54,361 bases of DNA from Collinsella sp. BG-O-102 (GCF_023656745.1 NZ_JAMOKO010000016.1:1-54361); one strand, 5' to 3'; positions 42,026-51,681 are shown, numbered from the stretch's first letter. Notes: a model not told the origin generated them from the sequence alone. Made by a program: numbers and translations.

Positions 42026-42997
42026 TTATTGCAGATATTCCTCAAAGAACGCTTTCAGCTTTTTAAACGGAATGACGTCCATCTGATCGTAAAGGTCGGT
42101 ATGGCTGGCGCCGGGGATAATGAGCAATTCCTTGTTGTCCCCCGTCAGCTTGCCGTACGCGGTTTCGCTGAAATAGCGGGAGTGCGCCTTTTCGCCATGC
42201 ACCAGCAGTACCGCAGAGCGAATTTCGCTGCTGTATTGCAAAATCGGCATATTCAGGAACGGCAGCGAGGACGTCACATTCCAGCCGCCGTTGGAGTTCA
42301 GGCTGCGGGGATGATAGCCTCGCGGAGTCTTGTAGTAGGCGTAATAGTCCGCCACAAACTGCGGCGCATCCTCCGGTAGCGGATCGACCACGCCGCCCGC
42401 CAGCGCATAGCTGCCGTTTTTATAGTCCTCGGTGCGCTGCGCGTTCAACGCTTTCCGTTTTTCAAAGCGCGCCTGCTTGGAATCCTCGGCGTCAAAATAG
42501 CCGTTTGCGGTCACGCGGGTCATATCGTACATGGTCATAGCCGCGGTAGCTTTGATACGGGTGTCTATGGCCGCCGCATTGACTGCCATGCCGCCCCAAC
42601 CGCAGATACCGATGATGCCGATACGCTCCGGGTCAACGCTTTCCTGCACAGAGAGGAAATCCACCGCTGCGCAGAAGTCCTCGGTGTTGATGTCCGGCGA
42701 TGCCACATGGCGGGGTGTACCGCCGCTCTCGCCGGTATAGGACGGGTCAAAGGCAATTGCGAAAAAGCCCAGCTCCGCCATTTTCTGCGCATACAGACCG
42801 GAGGACTGCTCCTTCACAGCGCCAAACGGGCCGCTAACAGCGATGGCGGGCAGCTTGCCATCCGCGTTCTTAGGCACGTACACGTCGGCAGCCAGCGTGA
42901 TGCCGTATCGGTTGTGGAAGGTCGCCTTGCTGTGCTCAACCTTGTCGTTTTTGGGGAACACCTTGTCCCATTCCTGCGTCAGTTTCAACTGCTCCAT
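42026..42997 (-). CDS. Alpha/beta hydrolase (dienelactone hydrolase/YcjY-like)
   Basis: 323 residues. The nucleophile elbow is GICGWGG (about 130-136) with Cys instead of Ser, as in dienelactone-hydrolase and YcjY/DltE-like proteins; a GASHTDLYD segment near the C terminus supplies the histidine. It has no signal peptide and is cytoplasmic. It lies two bases after the CMD-cupin gene, forming an operon transcribed from the MerR-type promoter at 44.0 kb. The substrate is unknown; linkage to a CMD-cupin protein suggests detoxification of reactive or aromatic compounds. Codon use is less GC-biased than in the ICE backbone. Confidence 0.75.
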   Translation of the reverse strand: MEQLKLTQEWDKVFPKNDKVEHSKATFHNRYGITLAADVYVPKNADGKLPAIAVSGPFGAVKEQSSGLYAQKMAELGFFAIAFDPSYTGESGGTPRHVASPDINTEDFCAAVDFLSVQESVDPERIGIIGICGWGGMAVNAAAIDTRIKATAAMTMYDMTRVTANGYFDAEDSKQARFEKRKALNAQRTEDYKNGSYALAGGVVDPLPEDAPQFVADYYAYYKTPRGYHPRSLNSNGGWNVTSSLPFLNMPILQYSSEIRSAVLLVHGEKAHSRYFSETAYGKLTGDNKELLIIPGASHTDLYDQMDVIPFKKLKAFFEEYLQ

Positions 42998-42999
42998 GC

Positions 43000-43764
43000 C
43001 TAAGCCTCCTTGTCAGTCGCTTTAAGGTACTGCTCGTCATTCACGGGCTCCAACCACTCGTTGGAGGCCTCCTCGCCCGGAACCTCCATCGCGAGATGGG
43101 AGAACCAGCTGTCGGGCGCCGCACCGTGCCAGTGCTTTACGCCCGCGGGAATATTTACTACATCGCCAGGGCACAGCTCCTGTGCCGGTTTGCCCCATTC
43201 CTGATAAAGCCCTCGACCAGCCACGCAGACGAGAATCTGCCCGCCGCCGCTTTTGGCGTGATGGGTGTGCCAGTTGTTGCGGCAGCCTGGCTCGAACGTA
43301 ACGTTGTAAATGCCGACCTGCTCGGTGGAAAGGGGCGCGAGGTAGCTTTGCCCGATAAAGTACTTCGCAAATGCGTCGTTGGGGGCACCGATGGGAAAGG
43401 CCATCTCGTTTTGATGCTTAGCTCTTGCATCAGCGGCATTGTCATCCGCCCAGACCTCCTTCGCCATGCGAAAGGCCGCCCACGCCTTGGGCCATCCCGC
43501 ATAAAACGCCGCATGCGTAAGGATTTCCGCTATCTCAGCCCTGGTCACGCCATTGTTCTTTGCGGACATCAGATGATATTGAAACGAAGAGTCCGTCAGG
43601 CCCTGCGCCATTAGGGCAACCACCGTCACTATGCTGCGATCTCGAAGGGAAAGCCCGTCTTCTCGACTCCATACCTCGCCGAACAGCACATCGTCATTGA
43701 GCTGTGCAAATTTGGGGGCAAAGTCCCCCAGGGCATCCCTGCCCGCTGTCTGCTTAATCGTCAT
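43000..43764 (-). CDS. Carboxymuconolactone decarboxylase-like/cupin fusion protein
   Basis: 254 residues. The N-terminal half (LSLRDRSIVTVVALMAQGLT, EIAEILTHAAFYAGWPKAWA) is a CMD/AhpD-like domain without the CxxC redox pair. The C-terminal half is a cupin with metal-ligand pattern NNWHTHHAKSGGGQ and PAGVKHWHGA. Such fusions occur in stress-response operons beside MerR regulators and oxidoreductases. It is the first gene after the MerR-type promoter. AGGAGG precedes the ATG at 43764. The enzyme activity is not known; the cupin histidines suggest metal binding. Confidence 0.75.
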   Translation of the reverse strand: MTIKQTAGRDALGDFAPKFAQLNDDVLFGEVWSREDGLSLRDRSIVTVVALMAQGLTDSSFQYHLMSAKNNGVTRAEIAEILTHAAFYAGWPKAWAAFRMAKEVWADDNAADARAKHQNEMAFPIGAPNDAFAKYFIGQSYLAPLSTEQVGIYNVTFEPGCRNNWHTHHAKSGGGQILVCVAGRGLYQEWGKPAQELCPGDVVNIPAGVKHWHGAAPDSWFSHLAMEVPGEEASNEWLEPVNDEQYLKATDKEA

Positions 43765-43979
43765 GTTTGATTCCTCCTGTCGATGGTTTTGAGTACAAAC
43801 TGCTTTCGCGCAGCTAAGCCGCGCCTAGATTTCCATGCCCATTCGATGCGCCTGCTCCAGAGCGGGATGCCCGGCGATTTCGCCCACGCCGTTCACGCCG
43901 CCGGCGAAAACCGTTCCGGCAAGCGCGCGCCTTTGGCGAAAATCCCTTGCACTCCTTATATATATTGACGAAAATAAAG

Positions 43980-44007
43980 GTAATACCTAAACCTAACTTT
44001 AGGTCAA
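43980..44007 (-). promoter_or_regulatory. MerR-type operator-promoter
   Basis: ACCTAAACCTAACTTTAGGT (43985-44004) is an inverted repeat sitting between minus-strand -35 TTGACC (44002-44007) and a -10 TATTAC (43980-43985). It lies between the CMD-cupin and MerR genes, as expected for MerR-family activation by DNA twisting. Confidence 0.7.
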
Positions 44008-44038
44008 GGAGTAAATTCGAGATTTGTCCGGAGGAACC

Positions 44039-44479
44039 ATGTACACAATCGGACAGGTGGCGGATATGTTCGGTCTGCCCGTTTCCACGCTGCGCTATTA
44101 CGACAAGCAGGGATTGTTCCCGGAATTGGAGCGGACATCCGGCATTCGCCGATTCGGCGATACGGAACTCGAGGCGCTTCGGGTCATCGAATGCTTAAAG
44201 AAGGCTGGGATGGAGATCAAGGACATCCGGCTGTTCATGGAATGGTGCGCGGAGGGCCCATCGACATATCCCAAGCGCAAGGCCATGTTCGAGGAGCGGA
44301 AGGCCCACATGGAATCGGAAATCGCGAACATGAACCGTGCGCTGGATATGTTGAAGTTCAAATGCTGGTACTACGAGCAGGCGATCCAAGATGGCAACGA
44401 GGATAGAGTGAAGGCGCTGATTCCCGACGATTTGCCGGAAGAGATCAAAGATACCTACGATAGCGCCCACGCTCAATAA
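44039..44479 (+). CDS. MerR-family transcriptional regulator
   Basis: 146 residues from the ATG at 44039 (GGAGG upstream). MYTIGQVADMFGLPVSTLRY, then YDKQGLFPELERTSGIRRF, is the winged-helix domain. A helical dimerisation region (EMEIKDIRLFMEWCAEG-like stretch, then KAHMESEIANMNRALDML) and a short C-terminal effector segment with one Cys follow. Divergent from the CMD-cupin/hydrolase operon with an inverted repeat in the promoter, it probably activates that operon in response to an electrophile or oxidant, like AdhR/NmlR proteins. Confidence 0.85.
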   Translation: MYTIGQVADMFGLPVSTLRYYDKQGLFPELERTSGIRRFGDTELEALRVIECLKKAGMEIKDIRLFMEWCAEGPSTYPKRKAMFEERKAHMESEIANMNRALDMLKFKCWYYEQAIQDGNEDRVKALIPDDLPEEIKDTYDSAHAQ

Positions 44480-44539
44480 TGCCGCCCGATGCTCAAGGGG
44501 CTTTGGCAAGGAGTCGTTTAGGCAGACATGCAAAAAGAA

Positions 44540-44566
44540 AGCCTCCGAACAGAAGGTTCGGAGGCT
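44540..44566 (-). terminator. Terminator downstream of the LysR gene
   Basis: AGCCTCCGAAC pairs with GTTCGGAGGCT around a five-base loop, with TTCTTTTT on the minus strand. Ends the LysR transcript and may also stop MerR transcription. Confidence 0.7.
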
Positions 44567-44708
44567 GTTATTCCCGTCATTTCGCTGATGGCTTTGCTCT
44601 ATGGCGACGCCGAAACAACATCGGGCGGTACTCGACGGTATCAAAACGCAAGCTCAGAAGCCAGTTCCCGTTATTCCCATAGGCATAAGCGCATCTGTTC
44701 GCGATTGC

Positions 44709-45608
44709 CTATCGATGCTTTGCCTCGAGCACGGCAGACACCGCATCGAGGAACTCACGCACATGGTCTGCGGGGTGCGGCGAATGAAGCAGCCCGTAAG
44801 ACACGAGACAGTCCCAATCGGTAGGGACGGTTTTGAGCATGGGGTGGACGTTGGCCCACAACGGCAGCGTCGCAAGCGCGAGGTCCTCGTTCGCGCCGCG
44901 ATTGAACACCTCCGCCCGATATTGCGGGAAGTCTACGAGCGCGATTTGAGGATGATGCAAGAGTATCTCGTCGCGCACGCGGTCGATTTCGGCGTTCCAG
45001 CCCCGGCGTATAAGCATAAGACTGTGATTGTGGAGGTCGTCGAATGTGACGATGTCGCGTTTGGCGAGTTCATTGTCGACGGGAACGGCGCACCAGAGCG
45101 GCTCGCGCGAAAGCTCGAGGCCCAGGCACCCGCGCTCTTTAAGAAAGGCATCGTCGAAAATCCCCGCCACGATATCCATGTCTTGCCCGAGGTTCGCCAA
45201 ACCGCGCGCCGCCGAGGGTGTGTTTTCAAACGTGACCACCTGAAGGCTCATGCCAGGGCAACGTTCCTTCACCTTCGGCCACAGCTTCGTGAGCGGCGTG
45301 CTGGGCGTCATGAGCGACACTCCCACGCGGATGATGCGCTTTTCTCCACGCTCGGCGACGCGGGCGCGTGCGATTGATTCTTGAGAGTACTGCACGATAT
45401 GGCGGGCGTCGGCGAGCAGCGACCTGCCTGCTCGCGTAAGCGAAAGCCCCTGATGCGATCGGTGGAACAGCGTAAGGCCTAGCCGCGACTCCAGCAGGTT
45501 CATCTGCTTGATGACGGCCGTGGGCGTGATGAAGGACTCTTGTGCCGCCTTGGAGAAGCTGCCCGCCTCCGCCACACGGATGAAAGTGTCAAGCTGTGGG
45601 TTGTACAT
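44709..45608 (-). CDS. LysR-family transcriptional regulator
   Basis: 299 residues from the ATG at 45608, preceded by AGGAGG. The winged-helix domain QLDTFIRVAEAGSFSKAAQE followed by ITPTAVIKQMNLLESRLGLTLF is typical LysR; the rest is the periplasmic-binding-protein-like effector domain (IIRVGVSLMTPSTP, LWCAVPVDNELAKRDIV). It is divergent from the first aldo/keto reductase gene, with a dyad ATACCCCATGGTTAT between them. It probably regulates the aldo/keto reductase and alcohol dehydrogenase genes. Confidence 0.88.
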   Translation of the reverse strand: MYNPQLDTFIRVAEAGSFSKAAQESFITPTAVIKQMNLLESRLGLTLFHRSHQGLSLTRAGRSLLADARHIVQYSQESIARARVAERGEKRIIRVGVSLMTPSTPLTKLWPKVKERCPGMSLQVVTFENTPSAARGLANLGQDMDIVAGIFDDAFLKERGCLGLELSREPLWCAVPVDNELAKRDIVTFDDLHNHSLMLIRRGWNAEIDRVRDEILLHHPQIALVDFPQYRAEVFNRGANEDLALATLPLWANVHPMLKTVPTDWDCLVSYGLLHSPHPADHVREFLDAVSAVLEAKHR

Positions 45609-45639
45609 CGATCCTCCTGTCACGCATTATGTGCCGTAT

Positions 45640-45654
45640 ATACCCCATGGTTAT
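45640..45654. promoter_or_regulatory. LysR-type dyad between LysR and aldo/keto reductase genes
   Basis: ATACCCCATGGTTAT has imperfect dyad symmetry (ATA-CC / GG-TAT), typical in size for a LysR recognition box. The half site GGTTAT recurs in GGGTTATAACCC at 46784-46796 before the second reductase. Confidence 0.45.
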
Positions 45655-45737
45655 ATCTATCATTCCAACGTGAACTTCTCGCACGTCAGTAAACGCCGTA
45701 GCCTTGTATTAGAAAAGTCACCATTAAGGAGGAGACC

Positions 45738-46586
45738 ATGGAGTATCTGAAGCTCAACAACGACGTAGAGATGCCCATCGAGGGTTTGGGCACCTTCCTC
45801 ATGACCCCGACCGAGGCCGAGCCAGCCGCAACCGCCGCGCTTGCGGCTGGCTACGAACACATCGACACCGCCAACGCCTACATGAATGAGCGCGCCGTGG
45901 GCCGTGCCATCGCCAAGAGCGGCATCGCGCGCGACAAGATCTTCGTCTCCACCAAGCTCTGGCCGAGCGTCTACGACGCGGTCATGCCGGCGGTGGACGC
46001 CACGCTCCAGCGCCTGGGGCTCGACTACGTCGACATGCTCATCCTGCACCAACCGGTAGGCGACTACCTGGCCGCGTGGCGCACGATGGAAGAGGCGTAC
46101 CGCGCAGGCAAGGTGCGCGCCCTCGGCCTCTCCAACTTCCCGCAAGACAAGATCGCCGAGGTCATCGAGGTCGCCGACATCAAGCCGCAGCTCGTGACCG
46201 TTGAGTGCCACCCCTACCACGCCCAGCGCGACCTGCGCGCCTACCTTGCGCCGTACGGAACGGTGATCGAGGCGTGGTACCCGCTCGGCCACGGCGACAA
46301 AGGTCTTCTGGAGGAGCCCGTCTTCGTCGCTCTCGCCGAGAAGTACGGCAAGACCCCGGCCCAAGTGATCCTGCGCTGGCACGTACAGATGGGCACCTCC
46401 ATCATCCCCGGCTCCAAAAACCCCGCCCACATCGCCGACAACGCGAACATCTTCGACTTCTCCCTCACCGAAGACGAGATGGCCGAGATTGCCAAGCTCG
46501 ACGGGACCATGACCTACTACACCGCCACTGAGGAAGCACTCGCGGGCTACCTGGCCATACGCCCCGATTTCAACGCGCAGGAGTAG
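45738..46586 (+). CDS. Aldo/keto reductase 1
   Basis: 282 residues, the usual AKR length. The tetrad is visible: Asp 43 and Tyr 48 (HIDTANAYMNE), Lys 73 (VSTKLW) and His 104 (LILHQP). IIPGSKNPAHIADNANIFDF is the NADPH-binding segment. It reduces carbonyl compounds with NADPH in the cytoplasm, like 2,5-diketo-gluconate or methylglyoxal reductases; the substrate is unknown. GGAGGAG precedes the ATG. It is divergent from the LysR gene and, despite a 311-base gap with a gene fragment, forms a functional set with a second AKR and an alcohol dehydrogenase. Confidence 0.88.
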   Translation: MEYLKLNNDVEMPIEGLGTFLMTPTEAEPAATAALAAGYEHIDTANAYMNERAVGRAIAKSGIARDKIFVSTKLWPSVYDAVMPAVDATLQRLGLDYVDMLILHQPVGDYLAAWRTMEEAYRAGKVRALGLSNFPQDKIAEVIEVADIKPQLVTVECHPYHAQRDLRAYLAPYGTVIEAWYPLGHGDKGLLEEPVFVALAEKYGKTPAQVILRWHVQMGTSIIPGSKNPAHIADNANIFDFSLTEDEMAEIAKLDGTMTYYTATEEALAGYLAIRPDFNAQE

Positions 46587-46589
46587 CAC

Positions 46590-46783
46590 TCAGACGACAA
46601 CGGACCAACCAAGCCGCCGCCGAGGACCAGTCGACTGTCGAGGATGAGCCCGCCGCAGTGCCCGCTGCAGACGGCAACGTCCTCGTGGCCTACTACTCGG
46701 CACAGAGCCACACCGCTGTCGTAGCTCAGGCCATTGCCGACGAGCTCGGCGCCGATCTTTTTGAGGTGACGCCTAGAACCTGC

Positions 46784-46792
<9 letters not shown>
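46590..46792 (+). pseudogene. Flavodoxin gene fragment
   Basis: An open frame without a start codon reads an Ala/Glu-rich linker and then DGNVLVAYYSAQSHTAVVAQ followed by AIADELGADLFEVTP before a stop. This is the first beta strand, FMN phosphate loop and first helix of a flavodoxin of the exported, linker-bearing type. The rest is missing, and sequence after the fragment resumes as the next promoter. Likely left by a deletion between the two reductase genes. Confidence 0.65.
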
Positions 46793-47749
<957 letters not shown>

Positions 47750-47793
47750 ACGAGCGGTCAGACCGCACTGATAACTTACTAGGAGGAATTGCC

Positions 47794-48957
47794 ATGAACT
47801 CATTCACGTACGACTACCCGGTCAGGAACTACTTCGGCGAGGGGGCCATGGACCAGGCACTCGACGCCGAGATGGGTGCCATGGGCAAGACAGTGATGCT
47901 CGCCTACGGCGGAGGTTCGGTCAAGCGAACCGGCGTCTACGGCCACGTGGCCGAAAAGCTCACGAGCGCGGGCAAGCGCGTGGTGGACTTCGGCGGCATC
48001 ATGCCCAATCCGACCTACGAGAAGTGCCAGGAAGGCGCCGCGCTCGCACGCGAGGAGCAGGTCGACTTCATTCTCGCCGTCGGCGGCGGGTCGGCCTTCG
48101 ACTGTTGCAAGGTGGTCTCCGCGCAGGCGATGCTTGACGAAGACATCGAGACGTTCGAGCACGTCGACGGCAAGATGCCGAACTCGTTCATCCCCATGGG
48201 CTGCATCGTGACACTCTCCGGCACGGGCGCCGAGCAGAACAACGGGGCCGTCATCACCAACGAGGAGACACACGTGAAGGGCGCCTATCTGGGGGCGATG
48301 CCCATGTGGGCGGCACTCGACCCGGCGCTCACGCTCACCGTACCGCACGCGCAGTTCATGAGCTGCGCGTTCGACACGCTCTCACACTGCATGGAGAGCT
48401 ATTTCGGAAGCCCGCGCGGACGCAACGTCACCGACGACATTAACCTCGCCATCCAGCGTAACGTCATCCGCAACATGCGGATCATCGCGGACGACAATCA
48501 GAACCTCGAGGCGCTCAGCGAGCTCGTATACGACTCCGCCATGGCCGAGAACGGCGTGCTCAAGATCGGCAAGTCAACGGACTTCCAGGCGCACATGATC
48601 CAGCACCAGTACGGCGCGTACACCCACACCAACCACGGAATGGGCCTCGCGGTCATCCACCCTGCGCTCTACCGCCACCTGGCCCCCGAGGCGCCCGCGC
48701 AGTTCGCCCGTTGGGCGAGCGAGGTGTGGGGCGTCGACGCCAAGGGCAAAGACGACCTTACGGTGGCGCTCGAGGGCGTCGACCGCCTGCAGACGTTCAT
48801 CGGCGAGATGGGGCTTCCCACGAGCTTCGCCGAGATGGGCTCCGACGCGTCCGACGAGACGCTGCACAAGGTTGCGGACACCTGCGTGCTCACCGGCGGC
48901 TGCGCCAAGAAACTGGAGCGCAGCGAGGTGTTCCAGATTCTGACCGAGTGCCTCTAG
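47794..48957 (+). CDS. Iron-dependent alcohol dehydrogenase (BdhA/YqhD-like)
   Basis: 387 residues from the ATG at 47794 after AGGAGG. The N-terminal NAD(P)-binding part has ILAVGGGSAFDCCKVVSA (GGGS motif) and TLSGTGAEQNNGAVI; the metal site is formed by Asp and His residues in CAFDTLSHCMESYF and HQYGAYTHTNHGMG. This is the butanol dehydrogenase/YqhD group that reduces aldehydes with NAD(P)H. Operon partner of reductase 2, ending in a strong terminator. Probably part of an aldehyde-detoxification set under LysR control. Confidence 0.88.
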   Translation: MNSFTYDYPVRNYFGEGAMDQALDAEMGAMGKTVMLAYGGGSVKRTGVYGHVAEKLTSAGKRVVDFGGIMPNPTYEKCQEGAALAREEQVDFILAVGGGSAFDCCKVVSAQAMLDEDIETFEHVDGKMPNSFIPMGCIVTLSGTGAEQNNGAVITNEETHVKGAYLGAMPMWAALDPALTLTVPHAQFMSCAFDTLSHCMESYFGSPRGRNVTDDINLAIQRNVIRNMRIIADDNQNLEALSELVYDSAMAENGVLKIGKSTDFQAHMIQHQYGAYTHTNHGMGLAVIHPALYRHLAPEAPAQFARWASEVWGVDAKGKDDLTVALEGVDRLQTFIGEMGLPTSFAEMGSDASDETLHKVADTCVLTGGCAKKLERSEVFQILTECL

Positions 48958-49408
48958 ATCGGCAGTGGATCCCGATCAGCCCGCGCCGAAGGAAACAGAA
49001 AGGCTCCTCGTTTTTCACGAGGAGCCTTCTGAGTTTTTGCCCGATTGTGAAAACATGTGGCACAACAGACTCTCGCGGCACAGAGAGAAGCGATGAAACG
49101 GGAGTCGGCTCAAGCAAGAAGCCAGCGTCGCGCGGATGAGGCGGAGGCGCGCTTCGAGCAGCGAAAGCTGAAGCGCAAGCAGAAGCATCGTGGGCATTGA
49201 TTGCCATTTGCAGCAAGGCAAACCATATACAGCAGCGGCGCCAGTTCCACTTGAAGCCGACGCCGCGTAGACGTTGATGGTAACGGCTATGCGCGGGCAC
49301 GGGCGCGCCACCGCACTTCACAGCTTGTTTCTCAAGTATTTGGGACGCACACGCGGCGTTCAAAAATGCGGAGCGACTCCGCATGGCTCGAGACTGAGCC
49401 GAGGTGCC
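48958..49408. other. Intergenic stretch
   Basis: Apart from the terminator at 49000-49038, no gene, repeat or RNA could be supported. Short frames lack family motifs and ribosome sites. Confidence 0.4.
49000..49038 (+). terminator. Terminator after the alcohol dehydrogenase gene
   Basis: AAGGCTCCTCG (49000-49010) pairs with CGAGGAGCCTT (49018-49028), followed by CTGAGTTTTT. Confidence 0.8.
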
Positions 49409-49857
49409 CTACTTCTCGCCCTCCAGCAGCCCCACGATGCGGTCGATGGCGACGGCAAAGCGAGGCCTTCCCTCGCGCTCGTAGCGGTCGAGGTATGCCT
49501 GGCACTCGGAGACAATGCGCTTGGTGTTGCCGTCGATGATGCGCTGGAGTGTCTCGTAGTAGGCCGAGCCCTCGGTCCTGAAGCGGCGCTGGTAGGCCTT
49601 GGTTATGGGGAACATCTTGATGTAGTGGATGCCGTGGCGGCAGCCGGGGCGCGTCGTGGGGCGGGGTGGCAACGCAAAGTGCTGGTCTTTGGGCACGTTA
49701 GGGGCGATGTTGGAACGCAGCGGCACGGCGAAGTCCCTGCACTTTCCGTGGAAACGCAGCCTCACCACCACGATGCAGGGGCGATTGTGCTTAAGCATGA
49801 GCTCGCGGTCGCCCTCGACGAGGTCGAAGAAGTCCTGGGGATGGATACGATCTTCAT
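49409..49857 (-). pseudogene. ToxN/AbiQ-like type III toxin, frameshifted near the start
   Basis: The frame from the minus-strand ATG at 49857 (AAGGGGG upstream) reads MKIVSIP and then leaves frame at a C4 run (plus-strand G4 49837-49840). The neighbouring frame carries HPQDFFDLVEGDRELMLKHN, RPCIVVVRLRFHGKC, DFAVPLRSNIAPNVP and HGIHYIKMFPI and stops at 49409. PLxSN and a later KMFPI resemble ToxN/AbiQ endoribonucleases of type III toxin-antitoxin systems. Losing one C, or one ATCC unit, explains the break and would inactivate the toxin. A hairpin with a possible antitoxin RNA lies upstream. Confidence 0.55.
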
Positions 49858-49882
49858 CGGCTACGCCCCCTTCATACGAAGC

Positions 49883-49951
49883 GGGGCCCGCATCGCTGCG
49901 GGCCCCTACAGGTGGGCGATATTCTACGCCTTGCGGCACCCCGTCGCCCAC
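49883..49951 (-). ncRNA. Candidate type III antitoxin RNA and terminator hairpin
   Basis: Upstream of the toxin on the minus strand, GTGGGCGA and TCGCCCAC (49912-49919 and 49944-49951) form an eight-base stem, followed by the strong hairpin GGGGCCCGC/GCGGGCCCC (49883-49906). The order RNA structure, terminator, toxin is that of ToxIN loci. Only one repeat unit is visible, so this is a weak or degenerate antitoxin. Confidence 0.35.
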
Positions 49952-50122
49952 GGAGGTTAAACGTACACGTAAGCCGTACTCTGAAAGCCGCGGCTTCCAG
50001 CAAGTAGTTTATACCACGAAAGGTCGCTTTCAATGCGCATAGCTCGCAAAATAACACTCGCCGGGCCGTCACCCCTGGCCGTTACCCTCCAATCTTCATT
50101 GGAGTCAGCAGGTCAATTTATA

Positions 50123-50173
50123 TAGTTATGGGGGTTTATCCTAAAGGGAATCAAATTTACACCCCCATAACTA
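50123..50173. repeat. 13-bp perfect inverted repeat
   Basis: TAGTTATGGGGGT (50123-50135) and ACCCCCATAACTA (50161-50173) enclose a 25-base AT-rich loop. Ten bases later comes the attachment-like site at 50183. A transposon or recombinase end structure is possible. Confidence 0.55.
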
Positions 50174-50182
50174 AGGAATTTT

Positions 50183-50197
50183 CTATTCCCACTCAAT
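50183..50197. other. Putative attachment site, copy 2 (IEWE-stop)
   Basis: CTATTCCCACTCAAT reads IEWE-stop on the minus strand and is preceded there by an open stretch ending TRALV. TTCTATTCCCACTC-A-ATG matches 52742-52759 in 17 of 18 positions, so the pair bounds a 2.56-kb segment. IEWE is also the end of GuaA, a known integration target for mobile elements. Confidence 0.5.
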
Positions 50198-50421
50198 GAC
50201 TAGAGCCCTGGTGTAATTGGCTGGATCACCGTTCCGGGAACCGGTATCGACCTACCTGTCCGTCAAGCTCCTTCTTCAGCTCCAGCCTTGTATCTGACTC
50301 GCGCCGCTATAAGCGAAAACCGAAGAGATGCGTCTTAGCCAGGAAAATGAGGTTAGCCTTATCTTACTGCATGATTCGTGTGTTATGGTTAGATGGCTCT
50401 AACTTTTTGGGGGCGATAGCC

Positions 50422-51051
50422 ATGCACGAACGCAAGGACTTCTGGGACAAGAATGCCGGTCGGTACGACCGTTTCATGCGAAAGGACCGGGCGGCGTATG
50501 AGAAGATGTATGAGCTGATCAGGCCGGTGGTGAAAGCAAAAACCGTGCTGGAAGTCGCCACCGGCACGGGGCTTATCGCAAAGAGCATCGTGAATGTGGC
50601 GGCGCACATCGAGGCTACGGACGCTTCTGCAAAGATGATCCTTGAAGCAAAACGGGACAATCAATCCGCAAAGCTGCACTTTTCCGTACAAGATATGTTC
50701 CGCCTGCCCTATGCACAGAAGTCCTTCGAAGTGGTGATCGCGTCCAACGCGCTTCACATAGTGCCGCATCCGGAAAAGGCCCTGCAAGAAATCAGGCGGG
50801 TGCTGAAGGACGACGGCGTGCTCATCGCGCCAACCTTCACCCACGCGGACAACTCGGTTTCCGGTAAGGCAAAAGCCTTTTTCATGAGTATGGCGGGATT
50901 CCCCCTCCACAGCAGGTGGACGAGCGAGGAATACCTACGTTTCCTGCGCCAAAATGGCTGGGCGGTGCAGAAAAGCGCGGTGCTGAAGGCCTCGTTCCCG
51001 TTGACCTATGCGGAATGCACGAAATCGGAGGGGCCGGATGTCATTCTTTGA
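50422..51051 (+). CDS. Class I SAM-dependent methyltransferase 1
   Basis: 209 residues from the ATG at 50422. Motif I VLEVATGTGLIAKSI, motif II-like IEATDASAKMI and post-I VVIASNALHIVPHPEKALQE are those of the UbiE/COQ5-like methyltransferase fold. The C-terminal FLRQNGWAVQKSAVLKASFP completes it. The substrate cannot be told. The next methyltransferase gene starts 14 bases before its end, so the two are translated together. A GGGGG stretch is the only ribosome-site candidate. Confidence 0.82.
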   Translation: MHERKDFWDKNAGRYDRFMRKDRAAYEKMYELIRPVVKAKTVLEVATGTGLIAKSIVNVAAHIEATDASAKMILEAKRDNQSAKLHFSVQDMFRLPYAQKSFEVVIASNALHIVPHPEKALQEIRRVLKDDGVLIAPTFTHADNSVSGKAKAFFMSMAGFPLHSRWTSEEYLRFLRQNGWAVQKSAVLKASFPLTYAECTKSEGPDVIL

Positions 51052-51643
51052 AAACACCCGCAAGCCCGTGGGCCTCGGCGGAAAACTTATGGTTGCCATG
51101 ATGAATCTGGGCCACAGCCCTGTGGCGCGGTGGGGACTTCGATTTCTGCGACTTGCGCCAAATGCCATGGTGCTGGATTGCGGCTGCGGCGGCGGGGCGA
51201 ACATAAAACGGCTGCTGAAAAAATGCCCGCATGGCGTCGTCAAGGGCATCGACTATTCGCCCGTCAGCGTGAAGAAGGCTAGAAAGCTCAACCGAATTGC
51301 AATTCAGGAGGGGCGCTGCGCCGTTCTGCAAGGCAGTGTGGCGGATATGGCATTTGAGGATAGCTGTTTCGATGCCGCCACGGCCTTTGAGACCGTCTAT
51401 TTTTGGCCTGATTTACCCCGATGCTTCCGTGAGGTCTGGCGAACGCTGAAGCCAGGCGGGACAATTCTTATCTGCAACGAGAGCAATGGCGATACGGACA
51501 AAGACGAGAGGGGGACACAGATCATCGGCGGCATGACCATCTACAAGGACATTGAATTAAAGGCGTGTCTGGAGCAGGCGGGTTTTCACGAGGTGCAGAT
51601 ACGCAAAAAGAAAAGGTGGCTCTGCGTCACGGCGCGGAAGTAA
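51038..51643 (+). CDS. Class I SAM-dependent methyltransferase 2
   Basis: 201 residues from the ATG at 51038, GGAGGGG upstream. MVLDCGCGGGANIKRL is motif I and GVVKGIDYSPVSVKKARKLN motif II; SCFDAATAFETVYFWPDLPR and LKPGGTILICNE follow in order. It overlaps methyltransferase 1 and lies in the segment between the attachment-like sites. Composition is intermediate, not the high-GC style of the ICE. A small-molecule or metabolite methylase is likely. Confidence 0.82.
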   Translation: MSFFENTRKPVGLGGKLMVAMMNLGHSPVARWGLRFLRLAPNAMVLDCGCGGGANIKRLLKKCPHGVVKGIDYSPVSVKKARKLNRIAIQEGRCAVLQGSVADMAFEDSCFDAATAFETVYFWPDLPRCFREVWRTLKPGGTILICNESNGDTDKDERGTQIIGGMTIYKDIELKACLEQAGFHEVQIRKKKRWLCVTARK

Positions 51644-51681
51644 GGGTATCAAGCACGGGCATTTTTGCATCCATCCTGCAC

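Noticed and set aside
50183-50260. 3' end of a chromosomal guaA gene
   Set aside because: Only a few codons ending IEWE-stop fit. Upstream frames are short or read unrelated residues, so an attachment-site remnant is a better description than a gene end.
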